Positions 6,816-16,821 of a DNA stretch of 61,670 bases are shown here, one piece after another. Below the pieces are notes generated by a model, which did no database searches, was not told the origin of the DNA, and saw nothing but the letters and a program-made list of their open reading frames with translations. The stretch's first letter is position 1; each line of letters begins with the position of its first letter. The stretch is from Clostridiales bacterium (GTDB taxonomy: Bacteria > Bacillota > Clostridia > Christensenellales > Pumilibacteraceae), in the NCBI GenBank assembly GCA_022508485.1, contig JAFLVD010000011.1, positions 1-61,670 of the forward strand. Reading direction: 5' to 3'. The position numbers were made by a program, and so were the translations under genes.

Positions 6816-8015
6816 ATGGAAAAGCGTGTCAAAGCACGACACCGTTTCTTTTTTGCGGTCGCACGTCCCATAGTAAAAATCCTTGCTCGCAAGCTTCACT
6901 TTAAGACGAAGCCGGTAAAGCTTCCCAAAAACCAAAACTACCTTATATTATCCAATCACCAAGGCTATCTCGACCCGGCGTTTATCTCACTCACGATTAA
7001 GCGACCCGTGTATTTTGTCGCGACCGACGTGTTATATTCGCAAAAGTGGTATTCCCACCTGCTGTTTTACTGTTTCGGCCCGATAAAAAAGCGCAAAGGC
7101 TATATCGACATTGCCTGCGTTCGCGCCATGTACGAAATCGCCAAACAAGGCGGCTCGGTGGCGGTGTTCCCCGAAGCCAATCGGCAATGGAACGACAGTC
7201 AGTTTTACATTGACAGGGCGGTTGTGCGGCTTATAAGAATGATAAAGCTTCCCGTCCTGCTGTATAACATTCACGGCGGATACGGGGTTCAGCCGCGCTG
7301 GGGAAAGTCGCTGCGTAAAGGCAAACACACCGGACAGGTGCGCGAAATTATCCCTTGGGAAGAAGTATCCGCCATGACCGACGACGAGTTGTACGAAAAA
7401 ATCGTGTCGGGACTGAAAGTTATCGACTCCGACGGCGGCGAGCTGTATAAATCAAAGGCGCGCGCCGAATATCTCGAGAGGCAGCTTTTCCTCTGTCCGA
7501 AGTGTGGATCCTTATCCACGCTCAGCTCGCACGGCAACGACGTTGTTTGCGAAAAATGCGGACTTACCGCCACATACGGAGAGAATTTGCGCCTCACCTC
7601 GCCCGACCCCGATTTTTCATTCGAAAAGGTTGTGGATTGGTACGAGTTCCAGCAACAATACGTAAGAGACTACGATCTTGATAATAACGACTTATATTTT
7701 ACAGACGATAATGTAAAGCTGTTCGACAAAACCGAACGAAAACGCGTTCTTATCGCGTCGGGTAAAATGACACTCAAAAAAGACTCGCTCGTCATTGGGG
7801 ATAAATTCTTCCCGACATCGGATATTGTCGGCGCGAGCGCGCAGGACGGAACCAAGCTTACCTTCGGCGTAGACAATAGGTCGTACATGATAATCGGCCC
7901 CGAACGCTTTAACACCATTAAATACCTTTTGTTTTTCAATCGGATATGCGCAAAAATCGCAGAAAAAGGAGGAGATAAATACTATGGGCTTTACCCCGAC
8001 CCTGCTCGGCGCTAA
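6816..8015 (+). CDS. PlsC-type 1-acylglycerol-3-phosphate acyltransferase with zinc ribbon
   Basis: 399 residues. The acyltransferase domain has NHQGYLD (the NHx4D catalytic motif, about 47-53) and VFPEANRQW in place of the usual FPEGTRS. After residue 220 a CPKC...CEKC pair forms a zinc ribbon, followed by a beta-rich C-terminal domain, an unusual extension for PlsC. It likely acylates a glycerophospholipid precursor at the membrane. AAGGAGGTG gives a strong start. The last 32 bases overlap the gltS-like gene, so the two are translationally coupled. Confidence 0.9.
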   Translation: MEKRVKARHRFFFAVARPIVKILARKLHFKTKPVKLPKNQNYLILSNHQGYLDPAFISLTIKRPVYFVATDVLYSQKWYSHLLFYCFGPIKKRKGYIDIACVRAMYEIAKQGGSVAVFPEANRQWNDSQFYIDRAVVRLIRMIKLPVLLYNIHGGYGVQPRWGKSLRKGKHTGQVREIIPWEEVSAMTDDELYEKIVSGLKVIDSDGGELYKSKARAEYLERQLFLCPKCGSLSTLSSHGNDVVCEKCGLTATYGENLRLTSPDPDFSFEKVVDWYEFQQQYVRDYDLDNNDLYFTDDNVKLFDKTERKRVLIASGKMTLKKDSLVIGDKFFPTSDIVGASAQDGTKLTFGVDNRSYMIIGPERFNTIKYLLFFNRICAKIAEKGGDKYYGLYPDPARR

Positions 8016-9543
8016 CGCGTTACCGGCAATCGCCCTATTATCCGTCGAATCGTTTTCGGAAACGACCGTTTGGACGGTAATCGTTCAGATTTTCATTCTT
8101 ATAGGCGCACTTTTAATAGGCAACATTTTAAGGCGCGTAATTCCGTTTATGCGCAAAAGCCTCGTGCCGTCCGCACTGCTCGGCGGAACGATTGTACTGT
8201 TGTTAAAGCTCATTCCTGCCGTGGATAAATTTATCTCCAACGACATAATGGAGATAATAACCTATCATTGCTTGGCGCTCGGCTTTATCGCTACGGCGCT
8301 CAAAAAGAACAACGGCAACAGACGCACGACCACAAAAGCCATTTTGGAATCGGGCGTGCTTCAAGGCGGCGCGTACTCTCTTCAAGCCTCGATAGGCTTA
8401 GCGGTAACCATAATCCTTTCGGTTACGGCAGGCTTCCCTTTGGCGGCCGGCGGTGTGCTTCTCGCGCTCGGTTACGGTCAGGGCACAGGTCAGGCGCTTA
8501 ACTACGGCAAGATTTACGAAAACGACTTCGGCTTTACGGGCGGCACGACGTTCGGACTGTCCGTTGCGGCGATAGGCTTTTTCGTTGCCTCAATCGTCGG
8601 CGTCGTGTACCTTAACATTTTAAGGCGGCGCGGCAAGCTGAAAGTAATCTCGTCCGAGGATCGCATAGAAAAGCATCGGCTCGAGGACTTTGTTTCGGCA
8701 AACGAGATTCCCAACGCAGAGTCGGTCGATAAATTTACAATCAACTTTGCGCTCGTCCTATTGATTTACGGTATTGTTTACGGCATAATGCGGCTTGTAA
8801 ACGTAAACCTTATTTGGGGCTTTAACTTCCTTTTAGGCTCTCTCCTCGCCCTGCTCGTCCGCCTTTTAATAAACTTCCTTTCCAAAAAAAGAGTGATTAA
8901 GCGCGAGCCGACCAACAACTACCTTTTAGACCGTATCAGCGGCTTTATGTTCGACATGATGATAATCGCCGGCGTGGCGGCAATCGACTGGAACCAATTC
9001 TCGTCGCTGTGGTGGCAGCTTATTATAATCTGCACGCTTGGGGCGGTCGCCACGTTTATCTACATACGGTTTGTATCTAACAACATCTACAAGGGTTACG
9101 AACATGAAGGCTTTATATCCATGTTCGGCATGATGACAGGCACTGCGAGTAACGGAATGATTCTTCTTCGCGAAATCGACCCCAAGCTCGAAACTCCGGC
9201 GGCGTCCAACATGGTGTACTCCGGCTTGCCGGCAATAGCTTTCGGCGGAGGACTGCTGCTTCTTCTAAACTACTGTCCGAACGGACTGACCGAGTCGCTA
9301 ATCACACTCGCGATACTCGTCGTCGCCACAGTCGTCTTTAACCTAATACTGTTCCGAAATAAAATCTTTAAGCGAAAGAAAAAAGCCGCCGTTATAGAAA
9401 ATACCGCCGAAGGCGCGGATTCCGCCGGAAAAATCGACGCGGATACGGATACCGAGAAGGCGGCGGAAACAACCGAAACGGAAGAATGCGCCGCGGTAGA
9501 GCAAGATTGCTCTTCCCCTCTCGACGAGAACGTGCAAGAATAG
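7984..9543 (+). CDS. Sodium/glutamate symporter (GltS-like)
   Basis: 519 residues with about 11-12 membrane segments in two inverted halves, each with a Gly-rich re-entrant region (GYGQGTGQALNYG; MFGMMTGTASNGM), as in the ESS/GltS family. It should import glutamate or another dicarboxylate with Na+. The C-terminal 60 residues are a hydrophilic tail rich in Ala, Glu, Asp and Thr, absent from classical GltS. GGAGGAG precedes the ATG, which lies inside the end of the acyltransferase gene. A strong terminator follows. Confidence 0.9.
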   Translation: MGFTPTLLGANALPAIALLSVESFSETTVWTVIVQIFILIGALLIGNILRRVIPFMRKSLVPSALLGGTIVLLLKLIPAVDKFISNDIMEIITYHCLALGFIATALKKNNGNRRTTTKAILESGVLQGGAYSLQASIGLAVTIILSVTAGFPLAAGGVLLALGYGQGTGQALNYGKIYENDFGFTGGTTFGLSVAAIGFFVASIVGVVYLNILRRRGKLKVISSEDRIEKHRLEDFVSANEIPNAESVDKFTINFALVLLIYGIVYGIMRLVNVNLIWGFNFLLGSLLALLVRLLINFLSKKRVIKREPTNNYLLDRISGFMFDMMIIAGVAAIDWNQFSSLWWQLIIICTLGAVATFIYIRFVSNNIYKGYEHEGFISMFGMMTGTASNGMILLREIDPKLETPAASNMVYSGLPAIAFGGGLLLLLNYCPNGLTESLITLAILVVATVVFNLILFRNKIFKRKKKAAVIENTAEGADSAGKIDADTDTEKAAETTETEECAAVEQDCSSPLDENVQE

Positions 9544-9550
9544 CCGACGT

Positions 9551-9582
9551 AAAAAAGACCGCTTAACCGAGCGGTCTTTTTT
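9551..9582. terminator. Bidirectional terminator after the gltS-like gene
   Basis: AAAAAAGACCGCT and AGCGGTCTTTTTT form a perfect stem with T tracts both ways. On the minus strand it lies directly after the duplicated promoter fragment. Confidence 0.92.
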
Positions 9583-9583
9583 A

Positions 9584-9645
9584 CTCAATGCTTCTTTTAT
9601 CCAAACCGACATTATACCACGGTTTAACCTAAAATTCAATAGCTG
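9584..9645 (-). repeat. 62-bp duplicated promoter/start segment, copy
   Basis: A 59/62 match to 6476-6537. On the minus strand it keeps -35 TTGAAT, a 17-bp spacer and TATAAT, but the start codon is TTG and the frame stops after seven codons. The terminator at 9551-9582 follows, so a transcript of about 55 nt is predicted. The rest of the gap to 9828 holds no gene. Confidence 0.85.
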
Positions 9646-9776
9646 CTTATTATAATCTGCGAGACAGGCACCGCTTCCCGACCCCGATTAGCGATAGAAA
9701 CAGCCGACAATAATGAACAATCACATAATCGAATCGCTCATTTCTTATCTTTGTAAGCCGCTTTATTTTTATTTAA

Positions 9777-9805
9777 TTGCAAGGCTCGACAAAATGTGTT
9801 ATAAT
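9777..9805 (+). promoter_or_regulatory. Promoter of the YhaO/YhaN operon
   Basis: TTGCAA (9777-9782), a 17-bp spacer and TATAAT (9800-9805), followed by a roughly 16-nt leader with AGAGG. Confidence 0.8.
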
Positions 9806-9828
9806 GTAAAAAAAGATAAGAGGTTTTG

Positions 9829-10893
9829 ATGAAAATTATTCACGCCGCCGACATTCATCTCGGCGCAAAGATGGATTCGAAATTTCCAAAGCATGTCTAC
9901 GACAAGCGCAAAGAGGAGTTACGCAACACCTTTAAGCGCATGGTTGAGTATGCGGAAAATAACGGAATAAACGTTATAATTCTTTCCGGCGACGTATTCG
10001 ATAAGGACAATCCGTACAAAAAGGACAAAGAATTTTTTTACAGTATCGTAAGGAAAAATCCGCAAATCGATTTTATTTACCTACGCGGCAATCACGATAT
10101 TGCTGTAGATTACGACGGCGACCCAATTGACAATTTAAAGGTTTTCGACAATCAATGGAAAAGCTATACATACGGAAAAGTTGTGATATCCGGTATAGAA
10201 ATTACTGCGGAAAACTCGACCTCTTTATATTCAAGTCTTTCACTTGATAAAGATACGGTTAATATTGTTGCATTGCACGGCCAGGTTGGAGATTCTCACG
10301 GAAAGGATAAAATAAATTTAAAAAAGCTTCGCGGCAAAAATATAGACTATCTCGCACTCGGACATGTTCATAAATATCAACTGAATAAATTAGACGATAG
10401 AGCTGTATATTGCTACAGCGGTTGTTTGGAGGGGCGCGGCTTCGACGAGCCGGAAGAACACGGTTTTGTCCTACTCGAAGTAGATAATGGCGTCTCTTCT
10501 ACCTTTATTCCTTTTGCCGAAAGAAAAATACTAATAGCCGATGTAGATATATCCGGATTACGCGACGCATACCAGGTTTTTGTAGCCATAAAGGAAGCCG
10601 TCCGCTTTGATAAGAATAATATATACCGTGTCAATCTTACCGGAACAATAGATTTCGACGTCGAGCGGCTCGAGAGCGATGTCGAAAAATATCTGTCTGC
10701 CGAGTGTTTTTATGTTGACGTGAAAGACTGCACGGGCAAAACCCTGGATATTCATAAGTACGATGGCGACACCTCGCTACGCGGCGAATTTGTTCGTTGC
10801 GTCTACGAAAGCCCTGATTATACGGACGAAGAGAAAGCAAAAATCATCACTTACGGGCTTAAAGCGTTAAAAGGAGACGATATCGAGTTATGA
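9829..10893 (+). CDS. YhaO/SbcD-like DNA nuclease (metallophosphoesterase)
   Basis: 354 residues from the ATG at 9829; a TTG just before is less likely. Calcineurin-like metal motifs are in order: AADIHLG (D-x-H), SGDVFDKDN (GDxxD), LRGNHDI (GNHD), LHGQVGDSH and LGHVHKYQ. This is the Mre11/SbcD fold, and like YhaO it pairs with an SMC-like ATPase. The stop overlaps the next gene (ATGA), indicating a complex made in fixed ratio. It probably processes DNA ends or breaks. Confidence 0.9.
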   Translation: MKIIHAADIHLGAKMDSKFPKHVYDKRKEELRNTFKRMVEYAENNGINVIILSGDVFDKDNPYKKDKEFFYSIVRKNPQIDFIYLRGNHDIAVDYDGDPIDNLKVFDNQWKSYTYGKVVISGIEITAENSTSLYSSLSLDKDTVNIVALHGQVGDSHGKDKINLKKLRGKNIDYLALGHVHKYQLNKLDDRAVYCYSGCLEGRGFDEPEEHGFVLLEVDNGVSSTFIPFAERKILIADVDISGLRDAYQVFVAIKEAVRFDKNNIYRVNLTGTIDFDVERLESDVEKYLSAECFYVDVKDCTGKTLDIHKYDGDTSLRGEFVRCVYESPDYTDEEKAKIITYGLKALKGDDIEL

Positions 10894-13481
10894 AGCTATT
10901 ATCTTGTCATATAGAAAATTACGGTAAAATAACCGATAGAGATTTAACGTTCGACGACAAAATCACCTCTTTTTGCGAAGCTAACGGCTACGGGAAAACC
11001 ACGCTTGCGTCGTTTTTAAAATCAATGTTTTACGGTCTCGAGACGGACAGAGCCGATAGAGCTTTTAACGAACGTCGTCATTTTTATCCCTTTAACGGAA
11101 AGAGCTTCGGCGGTAATTTAACTTTTTCATCGAACGGAAAAACATATAAAATCGAACGTTTTTTTGATGAAAAGAGCGAAAAAAAGGACTCTTTAACAGT
11201 CTACTGCAACGGCAAGGTTGCGACAGAATTCAGCGACGGCAGTATAGGAGAAAAACTGTTTGGCATAGACAAACAGTCGTTTGAACGCACTATTTTCATA
11301 TCAGGTACCGAAATAGAAATTTCATCTACCGGCAGTATCAATACTAAGCTAAACAATTTTATAGAAGGTGTGGACGACAACTCAAACCTGGAGACCGCCG
11401 TTAACAAGCTTCAGTCTAAAAGCAAGCTATACAAAAAATCGAAGGCTGGTAACGATTTAATCTCAACAGAGACAACGCATATCAATAATATTTCCCAAGC
11501 AATAGCAAACGCACAAACGATTGCTTCGGGACTTCGTGCAAAATATGATACACTGAATGATCTTAACAGAGAAATCGTCGAGCTTACTAAAACCATATCC
11601 GAAGATCAATCTGCAAATGTTATTCTAAACGATTGGGAACACCTTGACGGGTACAACGCCGAAATAGAACAAAAACAAACCGAACTGAAAAGCATAAAAG
11701 TCCGGTACCCTCACGGCATACCGACTGTTTCCGAGGTTGACGAGGTTAATTCCGCCATAGAAAAAAATAAAACATTAACCGCTCGTGCAGGACAAAAGTT
11801 CTTTTCCGACGAGGACGCCGCTCGCTTTGAGGGATTTAAAAAAGAGTTTAAAGACGGGGTGCCGTCCGATGACGAACTAAAGTCCGTGCAAAACAAGATT
11901 CAAGAATATACCTCGATTAGCTACGACGTAGAAAAACTCAAACAAACAAAGTCATCTCAAAAAGAAGCAGCTCTTAAACAGCATTTTGCATATCGCATAC
12001 CGACGAAAGAGGAAGTTGCCGAGCTGGACAAAAAAGCGAGCGCATATAAAGCGGCAGAAAGTAAGGCAAACGCAATTCCCGAATTTATAACCACTACGGA
12101 AACGGTCGCAACGGAAAACAATCCGACGCAATCGGTTCTTGTCAAAATTTTACTGATATTATCTGCGGCACTTTTGGTTGCCGGGCTTGTTACCGTCTTC
12201 TTTGCTACAATAGTTGGGGTAGTTTTATTGGCGGTTGGCTTTGTCGGCTTGTTGGCGGCAGGGTTTCTTTTCCTAAACAGAAAGGCGAGCATACACGCGA
12301 CGGGCAAACAGCAGGTATTTCAACGGGAAAATCCGCAAAGGCGCGAAGCAGATAAAGAACGCGACGGCATTTTAAATCAAATCCAAGCTTTTCTCGCGCC
12401 GTACGGTTATTCCCTGGAAAACGGCGTTGCTTTTGCGGTTGCATCTTTTAAAACGGACGTTAACAGCTACCGCGATCTGCAAGACGAGGATAATAACAAT
12501 AAAGCTCTGTTAGACGAAAAGCTTCGCCGGCTTCAGGCATTGGAAAAACAACTTAAAGTTTTTTTTGCGCGATACAATATCGCCGAAACGGACAACTACT
12601 CGGTCGCCATGTCTAATCTTTGCGCCGACATAAAAGATTACATTTCGCTGTTAAACATGCAAAAGACACAGGCGGAATATGATTCCGGTCTTAAAAACGA
12701 TATTACCGAAAACAATAAGCCGATTGTTGCGTTCTGCAAAAAATATGAGATAAACATCAATACGATTTCGGAAACAATCAAACGAATTTACAAAGACATT
12801 ACCGACATAAATAATATCGAGACCGCATTAAACGAGATTACGGAAAAAGTAAAGCGATTTGCAAAAGAAAAAAACCTGACCGAAAGACCTACCGGGGAAC
12901 AAGTTGACATTCAAGCACTAAACGAGAAGCTTGAGAAACTAAGAGACGCAAAAAGTCATCTTACGACCGATATAATGAATGATGAGTACGAAGCCGAAAA
13001 GCTCGATGGGCTTAAAAACGAATACGAAACCGCCAAAGAAAAACTGGAAGAATATCAAACGACGTACAAACTACTCACTAAAACTATCGATTTTTTACGT
13101 ACGGCTGACGAAAACTTAAAAGATAAATACGTAAAGCCGATAAAAGATCAATATGTTTATTACTCGTCGTTGCTTGAAAAAACTTTGGGCGAAAAGATAA
13201 CGATGGATAGTAACTTAGAAATTCGCTACGAGCAAAACGGCAAGGAACGAAGCGAACAGCACTTAAGCTCGGGGCAAAGAGCTATTTGCTCGCTCTGTTT
13301 CAGATTGGCATTGATAGACAACATGTACTCAGATGAAAAGCCTTTTTTAATTCTTGACGACCCGTTTGTCGGCTTAGACGAAGAGCACCTCACAAAGGTT
13401 AAGGTTATGCTCGATGAGCTTTCCGAAAAACTCCAAATCGTTTATTTTTGTTGCCACTCAAGTAGAATGATTAGTAAATAA
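10890..13481 (+). CDS. YhaN/SbcC-like ATPase with a membrane segment
   Basis: 863 residues. The N-terminal ATPase half has ANGYGKTTLASF (Walker A, about 32-43). Long coiled coils flank a central pair of membrane helices (about 415-465: ILLILSAALLVAGL...VGLLAAGFLF). The C-terminal half has LSSGQRA (signature) and FLILDDPFVGLDEE (Walker B and D-loop). It is a Rad50/SbcC relative anchored in the membrane, as in Bacillus YhaN. With the overlapping YhaO-like nuclease it should form a membrane-tethered DNA repair or foreign-DNA-processing complex. It ends before a terminator. Confidence 0.9.
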   Translation: MKLLSCHIENYGKITDRDLTFDDKITSFCEANGYGKTTLASFLKSMFYGLETDRADRAFNERRHFYPFNGKSFGGNLTFSSNGKTYKIERFFDEKSEKKDSLTVYCNGKVATEFSDGSIGEKLFGIDKQSFERTIFISGTEIEISSTGSINTKLNNFIEGVDDNSNLETAVNKLQSKSKLYKKSKAGNDLISTETTHINNISQAIANAQTIASGLRAKYDTLNDLNREIVELTKTISEDQSANVILNDWEHLDGYNAEIEQKQTELKSIKVRYPHGIPTVSEVDEVNSAIEKNKTLTARAGQKFFSDEDAARFEGFKKEFKDGVPSDDELKSVQNKIQEYTSISYDVEKLKQTKSSQKEAALKQHFAYRIPTKEEVAELDKKASAYKAAESKANAIPEFITTTETVATENNPTQSVLVKILLILSAALLVAGLVTVFFATIVGVVLLAVGFVGLLAAGFLFLNRKASIHATGKQQVFQRENPQRREADKERDGILNQIQAFLAPYGYSLENGVAFAVASFKTDVNSYRDLQDEDNNNKALLDEKLRRLQALEKQLKVFFARYNIAETDNYSVAMSNLCADIKDYISLLNMQKTQAEYDSGLKNDITENNKPIVAFCKKYEININTISETIKRIYKDITDINNIETALNEITEKVKRFAKEKNLTERPTGEQVDIQALNEKLEKLRDAKSHLTTDIMNDEYEAEKLDGLKNEYETAKEKLEEYQTTYKLLTKTIDFLRTADENLKDKYVKPIKDQYVYYSSLLEKTLGEKITMDSNLEIRYEQNGKERSEQHLSSGQRAICSLCFRLALIDNMYSDEKPFLILDDPFVGLDEEHLTKVKVMLDELSEKLQIVYFCCHSSRMISK

Positions 13482-13542
13482 CCGTAACCTGCAAAAATCG
13501 TGTTACCATTATTCTACCCTATTCAGCCATACCACTGCAAAA

Positions 13543-13573
13543 GACCGCCTGCAATGTACAGACGGTCATTTTT
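13543..13573. terminator. Terminator between convergent genes
   Basis: GACCG.CTG and CAG.CGGTC pair around CAATGTA, followed by ATTTTTG. It lies between the YhaN-like gene and the convergent ABC gene. Confidence 0.75.
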
Positions 13574-13593
13574 GTTTAGAATTTGATTACGTG

Positions 13594-16500
13594 TTACAGC
13601 GCTCTTATGCTTGCGATAGGCGGTTTGCGCGAGTATATGCTTACGGGGATAACCGTGGAGACGACTGCCGTAACAAACGCGATACCGAAGATAGAAAGCA
13701 CGGACAGCGGACCGAACAGGAATATGCTTACGCTCAGTCCGACGCTTTTTGCCATGAGCATGTTAAGAACAAGGCACGCCGTAAGCGTATTTAGCGTCGC
13801 CACCGCAAAGCATATAAGCGCGATTATAAACGCTTCCGAAATGAATATCTTAAACACGTCGACGGTTCGCGCGCCGATAGCGCGAAGTATGCCTATATCG
13901 CGTTTTTTGGCGGAGATGGACGCCGAAATAAAGTTAAACATAAGAAGGAAGGCAAACAGCGCAAGCACCGAGCCCATTATAATAAACACAAGCTCGAGCG
14001 TGTCCGCAATGTTTATAATCTGATTAAGCTGATCCATTATGGAATTTTTGATTTCTATTGCGGAGTCGTCCTCGCCGGCAACGCCCGCCATGTTTAAGAA
14101 CTTTTCTATCAGTGCGCGCGACCCGTCGTACGGGATAAGAATGTTGCTTATAAACGCGTCGACGCTTTCCTCGTACTTGGTCGTCTCGGAGGTATAATAA
14201 TACGGCTGCTTATAGAACACGTCGTACAAGTCTTGGCCGAGGTAGCAGCTCGAATAGGCGTCCTCTTCGAAGTACGCGACGACGTTAACCGCCTTATCTC
14301 CTATGGTGTTGCTGTTCATATAAAACGCCACTTCGGCACCTATCTCGTCAAGACAGTCGTGCGCGAAGGAAATTGCGCTCTTTATCTCCTCGAACGAGGG
14401 CTTGTTATCGTCATTGTACCACATAACGCTGTCGAGCTTTATGCGAGGGTTAATGCTCGCAAGCACCGCTTCGTAGCCGCTGTACCACTCGTCGTAGGCG
14501 TCGGGATCCCTATCCCAGTCCGGCTGGGGATGTTTTTCGCGGTATTCCTCGTCGGCGGCCGCCTGCGCGTTTAAAATCTTGCGGTACCGCACGTACGCCT
14601 CGGGAACGGTGTCGGCCCACGCCGCCTCGGCGTACGCCTCGCGGTCTGCGTTATGTTTTCTCAGCGCCGCATAGTACGCTTCGTAGTCGTAGCTGTAACC
14701 GTCATCATCGAGGAAGTCCCAAAGATTCGGTTCGGGAACAATGTAGTCATACTCTTCGAGGGCTTTATCGTACACGTCGCCGGGTCTGTTTGCCGCGTCC
14801 TCTATGATCGAAAGAATGTGTCTGTAAAACGACATAAGGTGATAAGAGCTTATCGCCGCCTCGCCGTTGCCTACGGAAGTTTTCTTGTTGCCGTCAAGCC
14901 CGTAAATGTCGAGAACCTTACCCTCGTACTTATTATAATAGTTTAGGTACGTTTCGACGTTATCGTTTTCGCTTCTTCCGGCAAAATCGGCGTACAAATG
15001 GGAAATATCTTCGCCTCTGTTAAAAAACATATCGTCGAAGTCGATTGAACTACCTACCCGGTCCGCCGCGGATTTAAACGTGTTCTCGTTTACTGCCGCG
15101 ACCATATACAGACCGTTTCGATTTTCGTTATACCACGACCACATGGAATACGAATTATCCGGCTGTTCCCCGTCGTCCGCCGCGGCTTTGAGCGCTTTGC
15201 AGTCGGCAGGGGTTTCCATGCCCTTAAACACGCCTACTATTTTGTATTCCGTGTCGTCTATGCGCAAGGTAACCGGCCGCGCGGCAGTGTATAGCAAATC
15301 GTCGTAGTCGTTAAGCGTAAGCACGGTATTATCGTCGCCGTACACAAATCTGCTGCCCGTAGAGCGTATAGCGTCGTACATAAAGTCTGTTACGGCAATC
15401 TCGTCGTCTTCCGTCGGCATTCTTCCAGCCAAAAGCCTAAGTGTATCGCTTGCCGGAATTAATCCGTTTATGCTCTCCGAATAAAAGTTCCTTGCTGTGT
15501 TGCTCAGGCTGAGATTGTTTATTACCATCCAGCACGAAACAATGGGGATAGCGCCCTCGTACTTTTTAGCGTATTCCTCGTATTCTTCCATTGTAAATTT
15601 CGTGTCTTGGGAATAGATATAGCTGTCGCCGTCGCTGTACGTGTAGGTAACGTAGTACACCTTGCCGAGCGAGATGTATTCTATATCCGAGTCGGTAAAC
15701 GACTGAACGCTCACCTCGTGCCCGTCGAACAGCATGAGCGTTGAGGCAAGCCCAAACAGCACAAACGCGATTACCGAAAGAATTATCGTAAACACAAGCC
15801 TTACCGGCCTTGTTTTAAGGCTGGACGCGCCCATCTTAATTGCGTGTTTAACGGGCATTCGCGAGCGTATAAGCTGTTGCGGCTCGTACTGCTTAACGGG
15901 CGGCTGCTCGCCTATGTTCTTGAACGTGCCGATATCAAGCTCGGGACTGTCGTCGCGAAGCTGCGCTATCCTCTCGCGCGAAGTGGAAATTATAGCCGAT
16001 CCGCCCGACTTTTCCAGAAAGCTTTTAATAGATACCAAATCCTCGTCGGTAATAGCGGCGCCGTTTGTTACGCACACTGTGTCGGTACCGAAAAAGCGAA
16101 CGTTTCGCTCTGCCGCCACCTCGTCGCGAAGCTGGTCGGAAATCACCTTGCCGTCTTTAAGCTCGATGATGCGGTCGCCGTACTGCTCGGCAAAATCGCG
16201 GTCGTGCGAAACGACGAGAACAAGCTTTTGCTTTGACAGCTTTTTAAGCGTGTCGAAAACCTGCTTGCCGGTCTTGCTGTCGAGCGCGCCCGTCGGCTCG
16301 TCCGCCATGATAATCTCAGGCTCTTTAACAAGCGCGCGCGCAATCGCAACGCGCTGCTTTTGTCCGCCCGAAAGCGTGTTGGGCTTGCGCGAAGCGAAAT
16401 CGGTAAGATCGACGTCGGCAAGGATTTTGTTTATCACTTCCTGATCGGGCTTTTTGTTTTGAAGCTCGAGCGCGAGCGCAATGTTTTGCGCTACGGTAAA

Positions 16501-16794
16501 CTCGTTAAGAATGTTGTATTCCTGAAAGACAAAGCCGACGTAGGTGTTGCGGTAGCTGTCAAAGTCCTGATTAGTAAAATCCCTGCTGCTCTTGCCCTTT
16601 ATTATTATTTCGCCCTCGTCCATGCGGTCGAGTCCGCCGCACACGTTAAGTAGCGTAGACTTACCGCTGCCCGACTTACCGAGTATAAACACCATTCCCG
16701 TTTCGGGAAAGTTAAGCGACACGTCGTCGAGCGCTTTTGTTATTTCTCCGTTTTTGGTTTTGTATTCTTTTTTCAGATTTTTTACTTCTAACAT
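13594..16794 (-). CDS. Fused ABC ATPase/FtsX-type permease (MacB-like)
   Basis: 1066 residues from MLEVKNLKK; AGGGGAGGG ahead of the ATG at 16794 favours this start over an upstream in-frame one. Residues 1-220 are an ABC ATPase of the LolD/MacB class: GKSGSGKST, LSGGQKQR, IIMADEPTGALD. After a linker comes a membrane helix, a very large extracellular domain (about 390-930, rich in Tyr, Asp and Glu), and three C-terminal FtsX helices. Such proteins extrude peptides or lipoproteins or transmit force across the envelope, often in bacitracin-type peptide resistance. The external domain is much larger than in MacB. No sensor kinase is adjacent. Confidence 0.92.
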   Translation of the reverse strand: MLEVKNLKKEYKTKNGEITKALDDVSLNFPETGMVFILGKSGSGKSTLLNVCGGLDRMDEGEIIIKGKSSRDFTNQDFDSYRNTYVGFVFQEYNILNEFTVAQNIALALELQNKKPDQEVINKILADVDLTDFASRKPNTLSGGQKQRVAIARALVKEPEIIMADEPTGALDSKTGKQVFDTLKKLSKQKLVLVVSHDRDFAEQYGDRIIELKDGKVISDQLRDEVAAERNVRFFGTDTVCVTNGAAITDEDLVSIKSFLEKSGGSAIISTSRERIAQLRDDSPELDIGTFKNIGEQPPVKQYEPQQLIRSRMPVKHAIKMGASSLKTRPVRLVFTIILSVIAFVLFGLASTLMLFDGHEVSVQSFTDSDIEYISLGKVYYVTYTYSDGDSYIYSQDTKFTMEEYEEYAKKYEGAIPIVSCWMVINNLSLSNTARNFYSESINGLIPASDTLRLLAGRMPTEDDEIAVTDFMYDAIRSTGSRFVYGDDNTVLTLNDYDDLLYTAARPVTLRIDDTEYKIVGVFKGMETPADCKALKAAADDGEQPDNSYSMWSWYNENRNGLYMVAAVNENTFKSAADRVGSSIDFDDMFFNRGEDISHLYADFAGRSENDNVETYLNYYNKYEGKVLDIYGLDGNKKTSVGNGEAAISSYHLMSFYRHILSIIEDAANRPGDVYDKALEEYDYIVPEPNLWDFLDDDGYSYDYEAYYAALRKHNADREAYAEAAWADTVPEAYVRYRKILNAQAAADEEYREKHPQPDWDRDPDAYDEWYSGYEAVLASINPRIKLDSVMWYNDDNKPSFEEIKSAISFAHDCLDEIGAEVAFYMNSNTIGDKAVNVVAYFEEDAYSSCYLGQDLYDVFYKQPYYYTSETTKYEESVDAFISNILIPYDGSRALIEKFLNMAGVAGEDDSAIEIKNSIMDQLNQIINIADTLELVFIIMGSVLALFAFLLMFNFISASISAKKRDIGILRAIGARTVDVFKIFISEAFIIALICFAVATLNTLTACLVLNMLMAKSVGLSVSIFLFGPLSVLSIFGIAFVTAVVSTVIPVSIYSRKPPIASIRAL

Positions 16795-16821
16795 TATTCC
16801 CTCCCCTTTAATAAGGGTTTG

